Positions 17,118-26,742 of a stretch of DNA of 64,000 bases are shown one piece after another. How positions within the stretch are numbered: the stretch's first letter is position 1; every line of letters starts with the position of its first letter. The stretch lies in assembly GCF_007859865.1 (NCBI RefSeq), contig NZ_SJPI01000002.1, positions 1,322,721-1,386,720 of the forward strand. The letters are read 5' to 3'. Below the pieces are notes generated by a model. That model was given only the letters and a program-made list of their open reading frames with translations. It had not been told where the DNA came from and did not search any database. A program made the translations under genes and the position numbers. Source of the stretch: Rubripirellula amarantea (GTDB lineage: Bacteria > Planctomycetota > Planctomycetia > Pirellulales > Pirellulaceae).

Positions 17118-18043
17118 TGAAACTGCTTTCCGTGCTGCGATTGAAACTCGGTCCTGGTGATCCAAGACTTTGTTCGCCGAAAGAAGTCGTAAACACCTCC
17201 CGCACCCTTTCGTCCTTTTAACAGGTTCTCGAAGTGCGATGAATCACGACGAATCGCCAACGCGGCCAATTCTTTCTGGTTGTCACGAAGTTGTTTGGTT
17301 AGCTGAATCGACCAATCGGACTTGGACCATTGGTCATGTTGGCCGAGTGAAATGGGACTACCGAATCGAACCAAGCAAACCGGCAAGCGTTCATCCCAAA
17401 ACACGTACTCCATCGCCATTGCGATCGCGTAGCCCGTGCGTCGTCGATGGCACAGGTGAGCCAGTCCGGGCATCAGTTCCGCTGAATGATCACGTGCATC
17501 AGAAAATCGACCCTCGGGTGTGATCCACAAAGCGGCACGCCCCTGATCCAAGATCTTGTTGCTGTACTTCAAAAACGCAGCCGCACCGGAGGTTCGATTC
17601 AGGTCGACCCCATAGAATCCCAGCCTGGCGAACACGCGATAGTTTTCTAGCGCAGAAGCATCGATGGGGGCATAGAACTGGCGGCCTCCCAGGAGTTGTT
17701 GATTCAGGAAATGGGCAATCAAGGGATCCCACCATCCAGGATGATTTCCAAAGACAATCACCGGCTCGACGGCACCGACGACGAGGTCGCGAGCGGACTG
17801 TTCGGTGCCGATAGGATCTGAGCCTGATAGCTGTAAGCCTGATCGATCTTCTTTGAGATCGCGATTGAGGTGCTGACTAGACACAGCCGCATCGGATGGC
17901 TCCACGGGTTTCGTTCCCTTGGCAACCGCAATCGCATGAAAATGCCTCGCCAGATACGGCGACAAGAAGCGGTGAAATCCATTCTGAAACCAATCGGCAA
18001 CCTGAGGTACTTCAAAGTCGTTAGGAGAATCCGTCTTGGACAT
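17114..18043 (-). CDS. Lysophospholipid-acyltransferase-like protein (PlsC family)
   Basis: 309 residues from the ATG at 18043 (GGAA just upstream); a longer start at 18157 would run into the divergent antiporter region. The catalytic HX4D motif is NHPGWWDP (His101, Asp106) and the glycerol-phosphate-binding motif is TPEGRFSD (about 175-182), as in PlsC-type acyltransferases. An unusual polar insert (about 40-90) precedes the catalytic domain. No clear transmembrane helix was seen. It overlaps the downstream glycosyltransferase gene by four bases. Confidence 0.8.
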   Translation of the reverse strand: MSKTDSPNDFEVPQVADWFQNGFHRFLSPYLARHFHAIAVAKGTKPVEPSDAAVSSQHLNRDLKEDRSGLQLSGSDPIGTEQSARDLVVGAVEPVIVFGNHPGWWDPLIAHFLNQQLLGGRQFYAPIDASALENYRVFARLGFYGVDLNRTSGAAAFLKYSNKILDQGRAALWITPEGRFSDARDHSAELMPGLAHLCHRRRTGYAIAMAMEYVFWDERLPVCLVRFGSPISLGQHDQWSKSDWSIQLTKQLRDNQKELAALAIRRDSSHFENLLKGRKGAGGVYDFFRRTKSWITRTEFQSQHGKQFQ

Positions 18044-18239
18044 CAGGTTCCATCTAGAGAGGTGAGAACAGTTCGACAATTGTAGTATGTCAGAAAGTCC
18101 CGTACGCGTGCCGACTGTGGCTCGCAGAAAGCCGCCGATGCTCGGGTGTGCGGCCACCTGCTACCACCTAGCGTTCAACCTCGTTACCTTTTGCTCAGCA
18201 TCGCTTGCCCGTCCTTCTTTTCCCAAAGCTTTCGCGCTG

Positions 18240-20090
18240 ATGGAATTTCTGCTTTACCTGTCGATTATCCCAGCTCTGGGACTCGCCGCCCAATGGCTCG
18301 CTTGGCGAACGAATCTGCCGAGCATTCTCTTGCTGCTGCTCTTCGGTGTCGCTCTGGGGCAGTTCGTTAAACCTGATTCTTACTTCGCGGAACTTACCGG
18401 CGGTGGTCTGCAAGCGGGGCCCGAGATCCTTTTTCCGATCGTATCGCTGTCGGTCGCCGTGATTATGTTCGAGGGCGGCTTGTCGTTGAAGTTGAGCGAA
18501 CTTCGCGAGGCTGGCGGTGCGGCACTGCGGCTGTGCACGATCGGGGCGTTGATCACGTGGGCTGGTGCCACGATCGGAGCATTCTACTGCCTGAACTTTT
18601 CGTGGCAGGTGAGTTCTTTGTTGGGAGCCATCCTGGTTGTGACTGGCCCGACGGTGATTGGCCCGATTCTTCGACAAGTCCGACCAAGCAAGCGCGTTTC
18701 GGCGACATTAAAGTGGGAAGGCATCGTCATCGATCCCATCGGAGCCATCCTAGCGGTGCTGGTGTTCGAGCAAGCCTTATTGCATGCCGGCGAGGCTACG
18801 TTTGGGTCAGCAATGGTGATGCTCGCGAAAACAACTGCCATTGGAACACTGCTGGGCGTCGCAGGCGGTTGGATGCTGACGTCGGCGTTCAAGCGGTTCT
18901 GGGTTCCCGATCAATTGCAGGGCGTGGGCGCCTTGTCGGTCGGCTTGTTGTTGTTCGCGATCAGCAACACCATGGCGCACGAATCGGGTTTGATCACGGT
19001 GACGGTTCTGGGCCTATGGCTGACTAACCAGCACGGCTTTGAGATCGCGCACATTATCGAATTCAAAGAGAATCTTCGAACCCTTCTGATCGGCTGCCTG
19101 TTCATTGTGCTTGGATCGCGGGTCGATTTGGCGGACGTTGCTGCGATTGGATGGCCAGGACTCGCGTTCTTGTTGATCCTGATCTTATTGGTGCGCCCAC
19201 TGGCGGTTTTCATTTCGTTGATTGGGTCCAAACTGACCTATGCGGAACAGGCATTTGTTGCCGGTTTGGCTCCTCGAGGAATCGTGGCTGCTGCGGTCAG
19301 TAGCGTTTTTGCGTTGGAATTGGAACGAAAGCTTGAAGGATTTGCGTTGCCCGGCGCTGACCAGTTAGCGACCGTTACATTCTTGGTGATTGTCGGAACG
19401 GTTACGGTCTATGGGCTTTCGGCAGCACCGCTGGCGAGTTGGCTTGGGCTTGCGGATTCAAAGTCGAATGGTGTGCTGATTGTGGGCGCCGACGCCTGGG
19501 TTCGCGAATTTGCTCTGCAATTGCAGAAGTCCAAGATTCCTGTTGTCCTGGTCGACACCAACTACAACAAAGTGACCCAGGCCAAGGTTGCGGGTTTGAC
19601 TGCGGTTTGTGCCAACATCCTCAACGAACACGCGCGGGAAGAACTTCCGCTAGCCGGGATTGGCTCGTTCATGGCAATGACGCCCAACGATGAGGTCAAC
19701 ACGTTGGCGGTTAAGGAATGTCAGCACATCTTTGGGCGGTCCGGAGCGTACCAATTGTCCTTTACCAAGCAAAATTCGAAGAGCCGCCGCGGCATGACCA
19801 AGAACTTGATGGGAAGAGAACTTTTCAACGAAGGTACAACGTTTTCGAGCATCAAAGGGCAAGTCGAAATTGGGTCCACGTTCCGTTCGACGACGCTTAG
19901 CGAAGAATTTTCATACGCAGATTTCTTAAAACGTCACCAAGGCGGCGCGACGCTCATGTGTGCGATCGACGAAGACAAGCACGTGATCTTCAAAACCGTG
20001 GGCGATGATCTGCACCCTCAAGCCGGCCAGACGATCATTGCGCTAGTTTCATCCACACCAATTCCGGATGACCACGCGTCACAAGCCTAG
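18240..20090 (+). CDS. CPA1-type sodium/proton antiporter with RCK-like C-terminal domain
   Basis: 616 residues from the ATG at 18240, which begins directly with a membrane helix (MEFLLYLSIIPALGLAAQWL); longer starts would add a polar lead and crowd the divergent acyltransferase gene. About a dozen hydrophobic segments follow, with antiporter motifs VTGPTVIGPILRQVR and GLAPRGIVAAAVSSVFA. From about residue 405 there is a cytosolic Rossmann-like TrkA-N/RCK domain (NGVLIVGADAW, VVLVDTNYNK, LTAVCANILNE), which may gate transport by nucleotide binding. Exchange of Na+ or K+ for H+ at the inner membrane is expected; the ion is not determinable here. Confidence 0.87.
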   Translation: MEFLLYLSIIPALGLAAQWLAWRTNLPSILLLLLFGVALGQFVKPDSYFAELTGGGLQAGPEILFPIVSLSVAVIMFEGGLSLKLSELREAGGAALRLCTIGALITWAGATIGAFYCLNFSWQVSSLLGAILVVTGPTVIGPILRQVRPSKRVSATLKWEGIVIDPIGAILAVLVFEQALLHAGEATFGSAMVMLAKTTAIGTLLGVAGGWMLTSAFKRFWVPDQLQGVGALSVGLLLFAISNTMAHESGLITVTVLGLWLTNQHGFEIAHIIEFKENLRTLLIGCLFIVLGSRVDLADVAAIGWPGLAFLLILILLVRPLAVFISLIGSKLTYAEQAFVAGLAPRGIVAAAVSSVFALELERKLEGFALPGADQLATVTFLVIVGTVTVYGLSAAPLASWLGLADSKSNGVLIVGADAWVREFALQLQKSKIPVVLVDTNYNKVTQAKVAGLTAVCANILNEHAREELPLAGIGSFMAMTPNDEVNTLAVKECQHIFGRSGAYQLSFTKQNSKSRRGMTKNLMGRELFNEGTTFSSIKGQVEIGSTFRSTTLSEEFSYADFLKRHQGGATLMCAIDEDKHVIFKTVGDDLHPQAGQTIIALVSSTPIPDDHASQA

Positions 20091-20100
20091 AACGGTCGGC

Positions 20101-20148
20101 GCAGAAGTCAAGGCAGCAGTCGAGGCAGCAGTCGAGGCAGCAGTCGGC
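20101..20148. repeat. 12-bp tandem repeat, four copies
   Basis: Four units of GCAGCAGTCGAG (first and last imperfect) lie in the gap between the converging antiporter and membrane-protein genes. Confidence 0.8.
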
Positions 20149-20197
20149 GGTGGGTTCGGCGTAGCGATCGGTAGTGGGTTCGGCGGTGGTATCAACG

Positions 20198-20680
20198 CTA
20201 TGGTTGAGGCGGCTCAGGTCTTTGTCGCCTGCCGATCGTCAATGCAAGGAAGATCATGATGGCGGGGACCAAGCCGCAGATAAACAGGGAACCGTAAAGG
20301 TTTTCCGGAACGCCAACTTTCCGCAATGCTTGATCGTCCAGGCTGGCTTTGAACGTAAAGAATATTAGGGGCGTCAAAATCGCGACCAACGCTAGAGCCT
20401 GCATCAACGACGTGAAGTAATCGCGATGGTGACGTTGAGCCCACATCCATGCCGTGACAGTACAAACGAGCACGAACCCGCCTATGGAGATGATCCCGGG
20501 AAACAAGATGCCGTCCTTCAACAACATGAGCCCTGACGCGGCCATCCACGCGGTTCCTCCAATCATGGGACCGAACCAAGCTCCAGCATTCCACGATAAT
20601 TGTGAACTGCGTTGAGGGTTGGGTTGAGGATGGGAGGAAACGTATTCTTGGGACTTATGATCTGACATCTCAATTGGCAT
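20198..20680 (-). CDS. Hypothetical four-helix membrane protein
   Basis: 160 residues if started at the ATG at 20680; a second ATG at 20668 is equally possible. A polar N-terminus is followed by four hydrophobic segments (WFGPMIGGTAWMAASGLMLL, GILFPGIISIGGFVLVCTV, LMQALALVAILTPLIFF, LYGSLFICGLVPAIMIFLAL). No family was recognised. The start abuts the divergent gene at 20679, so one of the two starts is probably further in. Confidence 0.6.
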   Translation of the reverse strand: MPIEMSDHKSQEYVSSHPQPNPQRSSQLSWNAGAWFGPMIGGTAWMAASGLMLLKDGILFPGIISIGGFVLVCTVTAWMWAQRHHRDYFTSLMQALALVAILTPLIFFTFKASLDDQALRKVGVPENLYGSLFICGLVPAIMIFLALTIGRRQRPEPPQP

Positions 20681-21461
20681 GCAACGATCAGGGGTTGGCG
20701 AATCGGCTGCCAACTTACACACTGGCGTCGGACATCTCTGTCATTTGGATTGTTCGTTTTTCCCAAAATTGAGCCCACTTTTGAGCGACCCCACCAGCAC
20801 GCCTGCTGCCAAGAAAACAACGTTCATCGACCCAACGTTTCTGTTTCGGTTTGAAATCGACTTGAAGAAGCAGAAACTCGATTGGTCGACCAAGGGGTTA
20901 AAACTGCCCGAAACTTGTCGGTTACCATCGTTCGGTGGTCTGGCGGGGCGGCCCGTTTTCGCGGACGTGCGAATGGCGTGGTCCGAGCAAGGCATTGGTG
21001 TGCACCTTAACGTCAACGGTAAACGCCAATTGCCGTGGTGCCGCGATTCAAGGCCCGAGGACAGTGACGGGTTTCACTTGTGGATCGACACGCGTTGCAG
21101 TCCCAATATTCACCGAGCGACGCAGTATTGTCACCGGTTTCTTTGGATGCCATCAGGCGGCGGACCACAACGAGAACGCCCCGTCTCGGCACTGGTTCCA
21201 ATCAACCGTGCTCGAAACTTTCCCAAGCCGATTTCAAATTCGGCCATCAAGGTCGTCGCGTTCCCACGTCACGATGGATATGAACTCTCTGGAATTGTTC
21301 CCAGCGAGGCATTGACTGGGTACGAACCCAAGCAGCAACCCAGAATCAGTCTGTACTACGCGGTGATTGATCGCGAACTCGGCTGGCAAACGCTGTCGCT
21401 TGGGCCAGAGTACCCCGTCATGGAAGACCCCAGTTTATGGGGCGAAGCGAGATTGGTTTAG
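20679..21461 (+). CDS. Hypothetical protein, possibly sugar-binding (DOMON/CBM9-like)
   Basis: Up to 260 residues. The true start is uncertain: the ATG at 20679 collides with the divergent gene, and the first ~30 residues lack conserved character, so a TTG at 20769 is an alternative. The body reads like a beta-sandwich (FADVRMAWSEQGIGVHLNVNG, DGFHLWIDTRC, GYELSGIVPSEALTG, ISLYYAVIDRELG), the pattern of CBM9-like/DOMON domains. This is a weak assignment from pattern only. No signal peptide is visible. A terminator follows. Confidence 0.65.
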   Translation: MQRSGVGESAANLHTGVGHLCHLDCSFFPKLSPLLSDPTSTPAAKKTTFIDPTFLFRFEIDLKKQKLDWSTKGLKLPETCRLPSFGGLAGRPVFADVRMAWSEQGIGVHLNVNGKRQLPWCRDSRPEDSDGFHLWIDTRCSPNIHRATQYCHRFLWMPSGGGPQRERPVSALVPINRARNFPKPISNSAIKVVAFPRHDGYELSGIVPSEALTGYEPKQQPRISLYYAVIDRELGWQTLSLGPEYPVMEDPSLWGEARLV

Positions 21462-21495
21462 GCTTCCTAGCAGCAGCCATCCATCAGAAAACGAA

Positions 21496-21523
21496 AAAAG
21501 CCTCGTCAAATGACGAGGCTTTT
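21496..21523. terminator. Bidirectional terminator
   Basis: The inverted repeat AAAAGCCTCGTCA / TGACGAGGCTTTT lies between the converging gene ending at 21461 and rpmA ending at 21549. A- and T-runs on both sides allow function in both directions. Confidence 0.9.
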
Positions 21524-21548
21524 CTTGATTTTCAGTGCGAGTCAAAAA

Positions 21549-21791
21549 CTACGCAACCACGTTGATACGTCGTCCCTTGCGGTCAAACATGACCTTACCG
21601 TCGATCAACGCGAACAGGGTGTAATCGTTGCCTTGGCCAACACCGCGTCCAGGGTGGAACTTGGTGCCAACCTGACGAACGAGGATGTTACCGGCGACTA
21701 CAGCTTCGCCACCAAACTTCTTAACGCCGCGACGTTGTGCATTGGAATCGCGACCGTTTCGGCTCGATCCCTGTCCCTTCTTATGTGCCAT
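21549..21791 (-). CDS. rpmA: 50S ribosomal protein L27
   Basis: 80 residues. The ATG at 21791 begins the canonical [16 protein letters not shown]; an upstream start would add 17 unrelated residues. The protein sits near the peptidyl-transferase centre. It shows the expected [17 protein letters not shown] and GTKFHPG blocks. There is no N-terminal pre-sequence of the Firmicutes type. The usual upstream partner rplU (L21) is absent from this window, so rpmA stands alone. Confidence 0.96.
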   Translation of the reverse strand: MAHKKGQGSSRNGRDSNAQRRGVKKFGGEAVVAGNILVRQVGTKFHPGRGVGQGNDYTLFALIDGKVMFDRKGRRINVVA

Positions 21792-22078
21792 TTCCGTGTG
21801 CCTTACAAATCTTACAAACAGTGAATTCTGGGGTGGATTCACCGCTAATTTATGGTGAATTTTGCGGGAGTCTACCTGACGCTATCAAGTTTCTCAAGTG
21901 GGAGTCCAGAGAACCCGTGCGGGTTTCGAGCGTCTGACATGTTCAGACCCACTGGGTTCGTCAGTTCGGTGGGTTAACGATCTCGTTTGAAACGCCAACT
22001 TCGGCGACTGGGGCAGTTCAACTGGGGCACCTCGACTGGGGCACCTCGACTGGGGCAGCTCAAAGGGCGAACCTGGCC
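21792..22078. other. rpmA upstream region with repeats
   Basis: About 290 bp holding the rpmA promoter region (AT-rich near 21800-21880) and a 14-bp tandem repeat at 22007-22062. No gene was recognised. Confidence 0.45.
22007..22062. repeat. 14-bp tandem repeat, four copies
   Basis: Four consecutive units of the form ACTGGGGCACCTCG, the outer two imperfect (ACTGGGGCAGTTCA, ACTGGGGCAGCTCA). It lies just past the stop of the minus-strand gene ending at 22079. Confidence 0.85.
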
Positions 22079-22480
22079 TTAACCAGCCGCATGGACTGCT
22101 TGGTCAAACGCCAAAACTGATGGGCCAGTACCCCGAACTCGCGGCCGAGGCACCGATTGCTTGGTCAGTGATTGCTTGTTTTCAACGCCGCCATGAGTGC
22201 TCGTGAGCATCATTTTCAACCCTGCGACCTGTTCCGGTTCAACCGGAATGCAGCTCTGTGTGAACCATCCCACCGCTGACGAGAACGTTTCTTGTCGAAG
22301 CACCAAGCGTCCCGATTGTTCGTCGCCCGCCTTGCTGTCACTTTTCTCAACCGCGACGACGAGTCGAGAATGGCCGTCGGACGCTGGAAATACGTTCAAA
22401 ATCGTTTGTGAATGCACTTGGGTCGAGCCTTGAGAGCTTACACTGAGACAGGTGGGGGGAGATTGCTTGTTGCAACTCAT
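22079..22480 (-). CDS. Hypothetical protein, planctomycete type
   Basis: 133 residues from the ATG at 22480, just after a GAGA. The middle ([49 protein letters not shown]) has the periodic hydrophobic pattern of a real domain. The stretch [22 protein letters not shown] looks like a conserved planctomycete hypothetical, though that is recollection only. The last ~25 residues are low in structure. It diverges from the ferredoxin gene with 62 bp between starts. Confidence 0.6.
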   Translation of the reverse strand: MSCNKQSPPTCLSVSSQGSTQVHSQTILNVFPASDGHSRLVVAVEKSDSKAGDEQSGRLVLRQETFSSAVGWFTQSCIPVEPEQVAGLKMMLTSTHGGVENKQSLTKQSVPRPRVRGTGPSVLAFDQAVHAAG

Positions 22481-22542
22481 TCTCAATAGCTGCCAGTCTA
22501 TTCGTTCCACCGACCTCGTCAACTGGAAATATCCTCTCAAGC

Positions 22543-22965
22543 ATGTCCAAACCCAAGAAACTCTCTGACTCCATCGAAGAAGCACGCAAGAAGGCCAAGA
22601 AAGCAGGTTTGGACCAAGTCAGCCGTTCTATCGGGATGTGTGTCGACACTCGGACCGCAAAGTGTGCCAGTAAGAAGTCCATGCAGGCAACTTGGAAGCA
22701 TCTTCGTGAGCGAATTAAGCAGTTCAATCGAGATTCGGCGAAGTTGGGTAAGCGACAGGGCAAACTGATGCGGCTAAAACTGGGCTGCATGGGATTATGC
22801 AAAGGCGGTCCGATCGTGGTCGTGTTCCCCGATGGTGTTTGGTACGGCGGTTGTACACCCGACGTGATCGACCGCATCATTGACGAACATTTGATCGGCG
22901 GAAACATCGTGACCGAGCACGTCATTAGCCAGCCGTGCCAAGCAAGCCTGATCCCTTCGGTCTAA
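22543..22965 (+). CDS. Thioredoxin-like [2Fe-2S] ferredoxin domain protein
   Basis: 140 residues. Four cysteines in the spacing of thioredoxin-like ferredoxins are visible: Cys33 and Cys41 (CVDTRTAKC), then Cys82 and Cys86 in [20 protein letters not shown]. The last block matches the CxGxCxxGPxVxVyPdGxxY signature of that fold. A short basic lead precedes it. An electron-transfer or iron-sulfur redox role is likely; the partner is unknown. The next gene begins 40 bp downstream, so cotranscription is possible. Confidence 0.82.
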   Translation: MSKPKKLSDSIEEARKKAKKAGLDQVSRSIGMCVDTRTAKCASKKSMQATWKHLRERIKQFNRDSAKLGKRQGKLMRLKLGCMGLCKGGPIVVVFPDGVWYGGCTPDVIDRIIDEHLIGGNIVTEHVISQPCQASLIPSV

Positions 22966-23005
22966 CCCCAATCTCAACCGTTCCCCATCACGACGATCGG
23001 CAACC

Positions 23006-26000
23006 GTGTCTGAAAATCCATTTGTGGACCCAGGTCCGTCGCACCTCAACCAAACCGCTTCGTCCCTTAGCACGTCTCCGTTGGGCGGGCCGAACAACCT
23101 TGGTCCTCGGCCCAACCCTACCAACCAACGGTCGGGCTTGCTTGTTATCGGGTTGATCGTTGCCAGCTTGTTCATTGTTTGCAGTGGCTTTGCTGGTCTG
23201 TCCTTCGTCGCTTTTCGCTCGATCGCGAACCAGGGCGTGGTAACCGAGTTGCCCGAAAGAGAAAGCGTGTTCGAAGACGATGCAAGCGCGTTCAACGAAG
23301 CGCTGCGTGTTGCGAAGCTTCAGGTGGAACAGGGTTCCGTGGATCCCGATTCCAATTGGGATCCATCCGTTCTCGATTTTGTGAACGCGGCCCTGGAAAA
23401 CGAAGCTGAAGACGAAATCCCTTTTCATTCAGGCATGTTTGTCGAAGCGGTTGCCAAGAGCCCATGGGGCGACAATGAGATCGGAATGATCGAGCGATTA
23501 CAAATCGCAAGCTGGATCAAGCAATACACGCCACTTCCACCCAGGCACGCTGATTACTGGCGAGTTCTGAACGTTACCGTTCGCGATGATCAACCGCTCG
23601 CCGAAGTCGACATCTTGTTCTATTCCTATTCCGACCAAGCTACATCGGCTCGCTGGTTTCTGGTTTACGACGAGGTTGGCGATTGGTCTGCGCAAAGTAT
23701 TCACGAGCCCGATCGCTGGCGAGTCTATGACCACGCAATGCTCGAGGAAGGGCGGCGAATCTCAGATGAGTATGCTGCCTACGCTCGCGGTGACATCATG
23801 TTCGCCGATGGATACGAGTCAACGTTGTTAAAGATGAACACCGCGAGCGAATTATGGGCTGACGGTAAAATCGACGATGCGCGCAAGCGTTTGCGAGAGT
23901 GCGAACGTGCAAGCATGCTGCCGAGCGATCGCGACTTGGCAATGCTGAAGCTTTCCTATGTGTACTATCAACAAGAAGAAAACACCGAAGCAATTCGAGT
24001 GCTCGCTTCCATCAAGAACCCCGACGCAATTTGGGGAGTTTGGCCCATGGTTGCCTTGTGCCAAACGAGCTTGGGCAACCACGACAAAGCCATCGAGGCT
24101 CTGAAGCGTGCTCAATCACAATCGCCGCAACACCCCAACCACGACTGGCTGACAGCCGAGATCTTTGCCCAGCAGGATCGCGACGACGAGTCCGCCGATG
24201 CACGTGCAAACGCTCTGAAGATGATGGCACGAGATACTGGCCAGCTAACGGTTCTCGCCGATTACGAGCGGGTCAAAGACATTCCGGCAATGATCTATGC
24301 GGCACGTTCCGCCGCTTCCCAAAACGATGATCAAGTTTGGGAACGGTTTGCCGACAACGCGTACTATCATCCTGAACTAGCATCCGCCTCAATTGACGCG
24401 GTCAAAGCACTCGAATCTGTTCCCATCGGAATGGTCGAGTTACTAGCCGCCAACGCGGCATGGGCACGGGACGACCACGATGCCGCTGCTGCTTCGTACC
24501 TTAAAGTCAACGAGATTGCCGAATCCGAGCTATGGCGTCGGTCGTCCAAACGTGACTGGTTTCACGTTCGCATCGGCCAAGAGAATTATGATGCGATTCT
24601 CGCTGAGTCGAAGGATTTAGATGAAACGTTAAGAATGCTGATGGACTATGTGCTCGAGGACATCACCATTTCCAAACCCGCTAACCTGATCACGGCTTTC
24701 GCAAACCGCCCGGACGTTTCTGAACTTCCAGTTGCCCAGGGTCTAATCGGGCTCGCACATATGTTGCTCAACGAGAACGAAGCCGCTGCCGCAAAGCTTG
24801 GCGTCTTCCACGAGTGGCTAGAAGAACCCGAACAAGCGTCCGATGAAGACATATCTTGGTGGAACGGGACAGTCAAAGAACTGTTGGCCGCAGCGATTCA
24901 GGAAACCGGGCAAACCGATTTAGTCGTTCGACGATTTGGTGACGATCCGTATCTATCGATTCAAATCGGTCGCTGGATGATTGATAACGCCACCGACGCC
25001 GAACTGCGGTCCTTTGCCGATCGATACGCCGATGGCGATGCGATGATGCAGCTTCAATCGCTGCGGGTGAAGGCTCATCTGGCCCAACGTTCGGACGATC
25101 GCGATACCAGCATCAAACTACACCAGGAAGTTGTTTCTAAGGCTGACGAGATTGCAGAGTCGAATGACGACTTCTACTCTTACTTTGCCAGCAACGAACG
25201 CAACCAGTACTTCGCGAGTTTACGCCTGCTGCCAGCCGATTTGACGGCTTCAAACTCTGGCGACGAAATCGCAGGTGACCTCGGATTGCGGCAATCCATG
25301 ATCACCGAGTCAGAACGTTTTTCAGATTGGCAACTCGCCGAAGCCTGGCTAGCCGACGTCCAACGCGATTCCAGCGTGGACGTTGCATCGCTTGCCAACT
25401 CGTTTACCAGTGCAGTGGAGATACACGCGGAAGCCGGACGTTGGGATGAAGCGATCGCCCTTTGCGAACGAGGGTTGAAGATTGCCGAAAACCGTCAAAG
25501 CGACTCAGACAACAACGATCTTTCCAGCCTGCAAAATGCTCGAATCTTGGCGTTGTTAGCAGCAGAACGATTCGACGAAGCTCGTCAACTTCTCGCTCAG
25601 TCGAGCGAACCCGTCGGATACGCTTCGATTGACGTCCCAGCCGAACTGCTGGCTGACTTGGCTGAAGGGAATCTATCGGTTTTGCCTGAGCACTTTGCGA
25701 CCGAGAAACCAGACGAAGTGGCTAATTGGTTGATCAGTGCTCCTCGTCGACGACTGTTTGAGTTGCAGTCCAATAATCCTCACTTCGACACTCTGCTTGA
25801 AGCTTACCCGATGACCATTGGGTACCACGGTGCTCAACAAACGCTACGCATTGTGGTCAACGCAAACCTGACCAAACTTCAGTGGCACGAGTGGGGAACG
25901 AAGAATCTGCAGTCCGCGTTTTCGCAATCACTTGGTGAATCGGTTCAAGTACGTGAACTGGACAACTTCGCGGATAAGTCGGGATGGTCGTTGACAACAC

Positions 26001-26626
26001 AATCCGGCGATTCCTTTGTCGTCGGCGTTTCGCGAATTGCAGCATCGGCCTCAGATCTTCGTGGTGTGATTGACCAACGGGCGGGCGAGTATGATCGCGA
26101 AACAAACACGATCCGCTTTGACGTTGTCACTCTCAGCGTGCTCGATTACGAACCTTTGGCCAAGCAAAGGCTCTTTGACTGCGTTGCCGCGTTGACCAAC
26201 GCAACACAGTCCGTTGTTTGCGTGGCATGGAACGACAATTCGCGCATCTGGATTGGCGACAACCTTGCCGAGCGCTTGCGGTGGCAAAACAAAGTGGAAC
26301 GCGACGACGAACGTCTGGCCGCGTCAATCTACGGATACCGCGTTGATGAAGATGGCGAGATGATCGACGAAACGGAGTCGGACCACCATTGGCGGCAATT
26401 GGCAGGGTCTCAAGCGAATCTTCCGGTGACGGTGCAACATTATTGCGAATCCAATGTAGAACTCTTGCCGGCAACCCTGATTGGCTACGACGACGTGTCT
26501 GATTCTTTCGCGGTACGGTTGGACCAGGATTCTGCCATTAGTCGTTATCTCAAGGCGGACAAACGTTGCCTTGTTCGGGCATCAAACCTTTTGGCTAAGC
26601 AAGAGGCCGGAACGCCGGTTCCTTAG
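23006..26626 (+). CDS. Large membrane-anchored TPR-type protein
   Basis: 1206 residues from a GTG at 23006. A Pro/Asn-rich cytosolic start is followed by one membrane helix (about 44-70, LLVIGLIVASLFIVCSGFAGL). The long remainder has TPR-like helical pairs, for example WADGKIDDARKRLRECE, YYQQEENTEAIRVLASIKN, SLGNHDKAIEALKRAQSQ and EAGRWDEAIALCERGLKIAE. The C-terminal ~250 residues look globular and beta-containing. A protein-protein interaction role on the outer face of the inner membrane is inferred. No enzyme motif was seen. Confidence 0.8.
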   Translation: MSENPFVDPGPSHLNQTASSLSTSPLGGPNNLGPRPNPTNQRSGLLVIGLIVASLFIVCSGFAGLSFVAFRSIANQGVVTELPERESVFEDDASAFNEALRVAKLQVEQGSVDPDSNWDPSVLDFVNAALENEAEDEIPFHSGMFVEAVAKSPWGDNEIGMIERLQIASWIKQYTPLPPRHADYWRVLNVTVRDDQPLAEVDILFYSYSDQATSARWFLVYDEVGDWSAQSIHEPDRWRVYDHAMLEEGRRISDEYAAYARGDIMFADGYESTLLKMNTASELWADGKIDDARKRLRECERASMLPSDRDLAMLKLSYVYYQQEENTEAIRVLASIKNPDAIWGVWPMVALCQTSLGNHDKAIEALKRAQSQSPQHPNHDWLTAEIFAQQDRDDESADARANALKMMARDTGQLTVLADYERVKDIPAMIYAARSAASQNDDQVWERFADNAYYHPELASASIDAVKALESVPIGMVELLAANAAWARDDHDAAAASYLKVNEIAESELWRRSSKRDWFHVRIGQENYDAILAESKDLDETLRMLMDYVLEDITISKPANLITAFANRPDVSELPVAQGLIGLAHMLLNENEAAAAKLGVFHEWLEEPEQASDEDISWWNGTVKELLAAAIQETGQTDLVVRRFGDDPYLSIQIGRWMIDNATDAELRSFADRYADGDAMMQLQSLRVKAHLAQRSDDRDTSIKLHQEVVSKADEIAESNDDFYSYFASNERNQYFASLRLLPADLTASNSGDEIAGDLGLRQSMITESERFSDWQLAEAWLADVQRDSSVDVASLANSFTSAVEIHAEAGRWDEAIALCERGLKIAENRQSDSDNNDLSSLQNARILALLAAERFDEARQLLAQSSEPVGYASIDVPAELLADLAEGNLSVLPEHFATEKPDEVANWLISAPRRRLFELQSNNPHFDTLLEAYPMTIGYHGAQQTLRIVVNANLTKLQWHEWGTKNLQSAFSQSLGESVQVRELDNFADKSGWSLTTQSGDSFVVGVSRIAASASDLRGVIDQRAGEYDRETNTIRFDVVTLSVLDYEPLAKQRLFDCVAALTNATQSVVCVAWNDNSRIWIGDNLAERLRWQNKVERDDERLAASIYGYRVDEDGEMIDETESDHHWRQLAGSQANLPVTVQHYCESNVELLPATLIGYDDVSDSFAVRLDQDSAISRYLKADKRCLVRASNLLAKQEAGTPVP

Positions 26627-26673
26627 CGAATTGCGTCTTCTTGGGTCTCCATTTCCAATCGCACTGCCCCCCC

Positions 26674-26703
26674 TTCGTCGATCCTAAGTCTTGGGCGTAC
26701 AAT
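26674..26703 (+). promoter_or_regulatory. Candidate nusB promoter
   Basis: A TACAAT -10-like box (26698-26703) with a weak TTCGTC (26674-26679) 18 bp upstream lies 40 bp before the nusB start. Confidence 0.3.
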
Positions 26704-26742
26704 CTTAGCTGACCCAGCAGCATCCACTCACCTAGAACGTCT

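Noticed and set aside
18087-18239. Longer N-terminus for the antiporter
   Set aside because: It adds 51 polar residues before the first membrane helix and crowds the divergent acyltransferase start.
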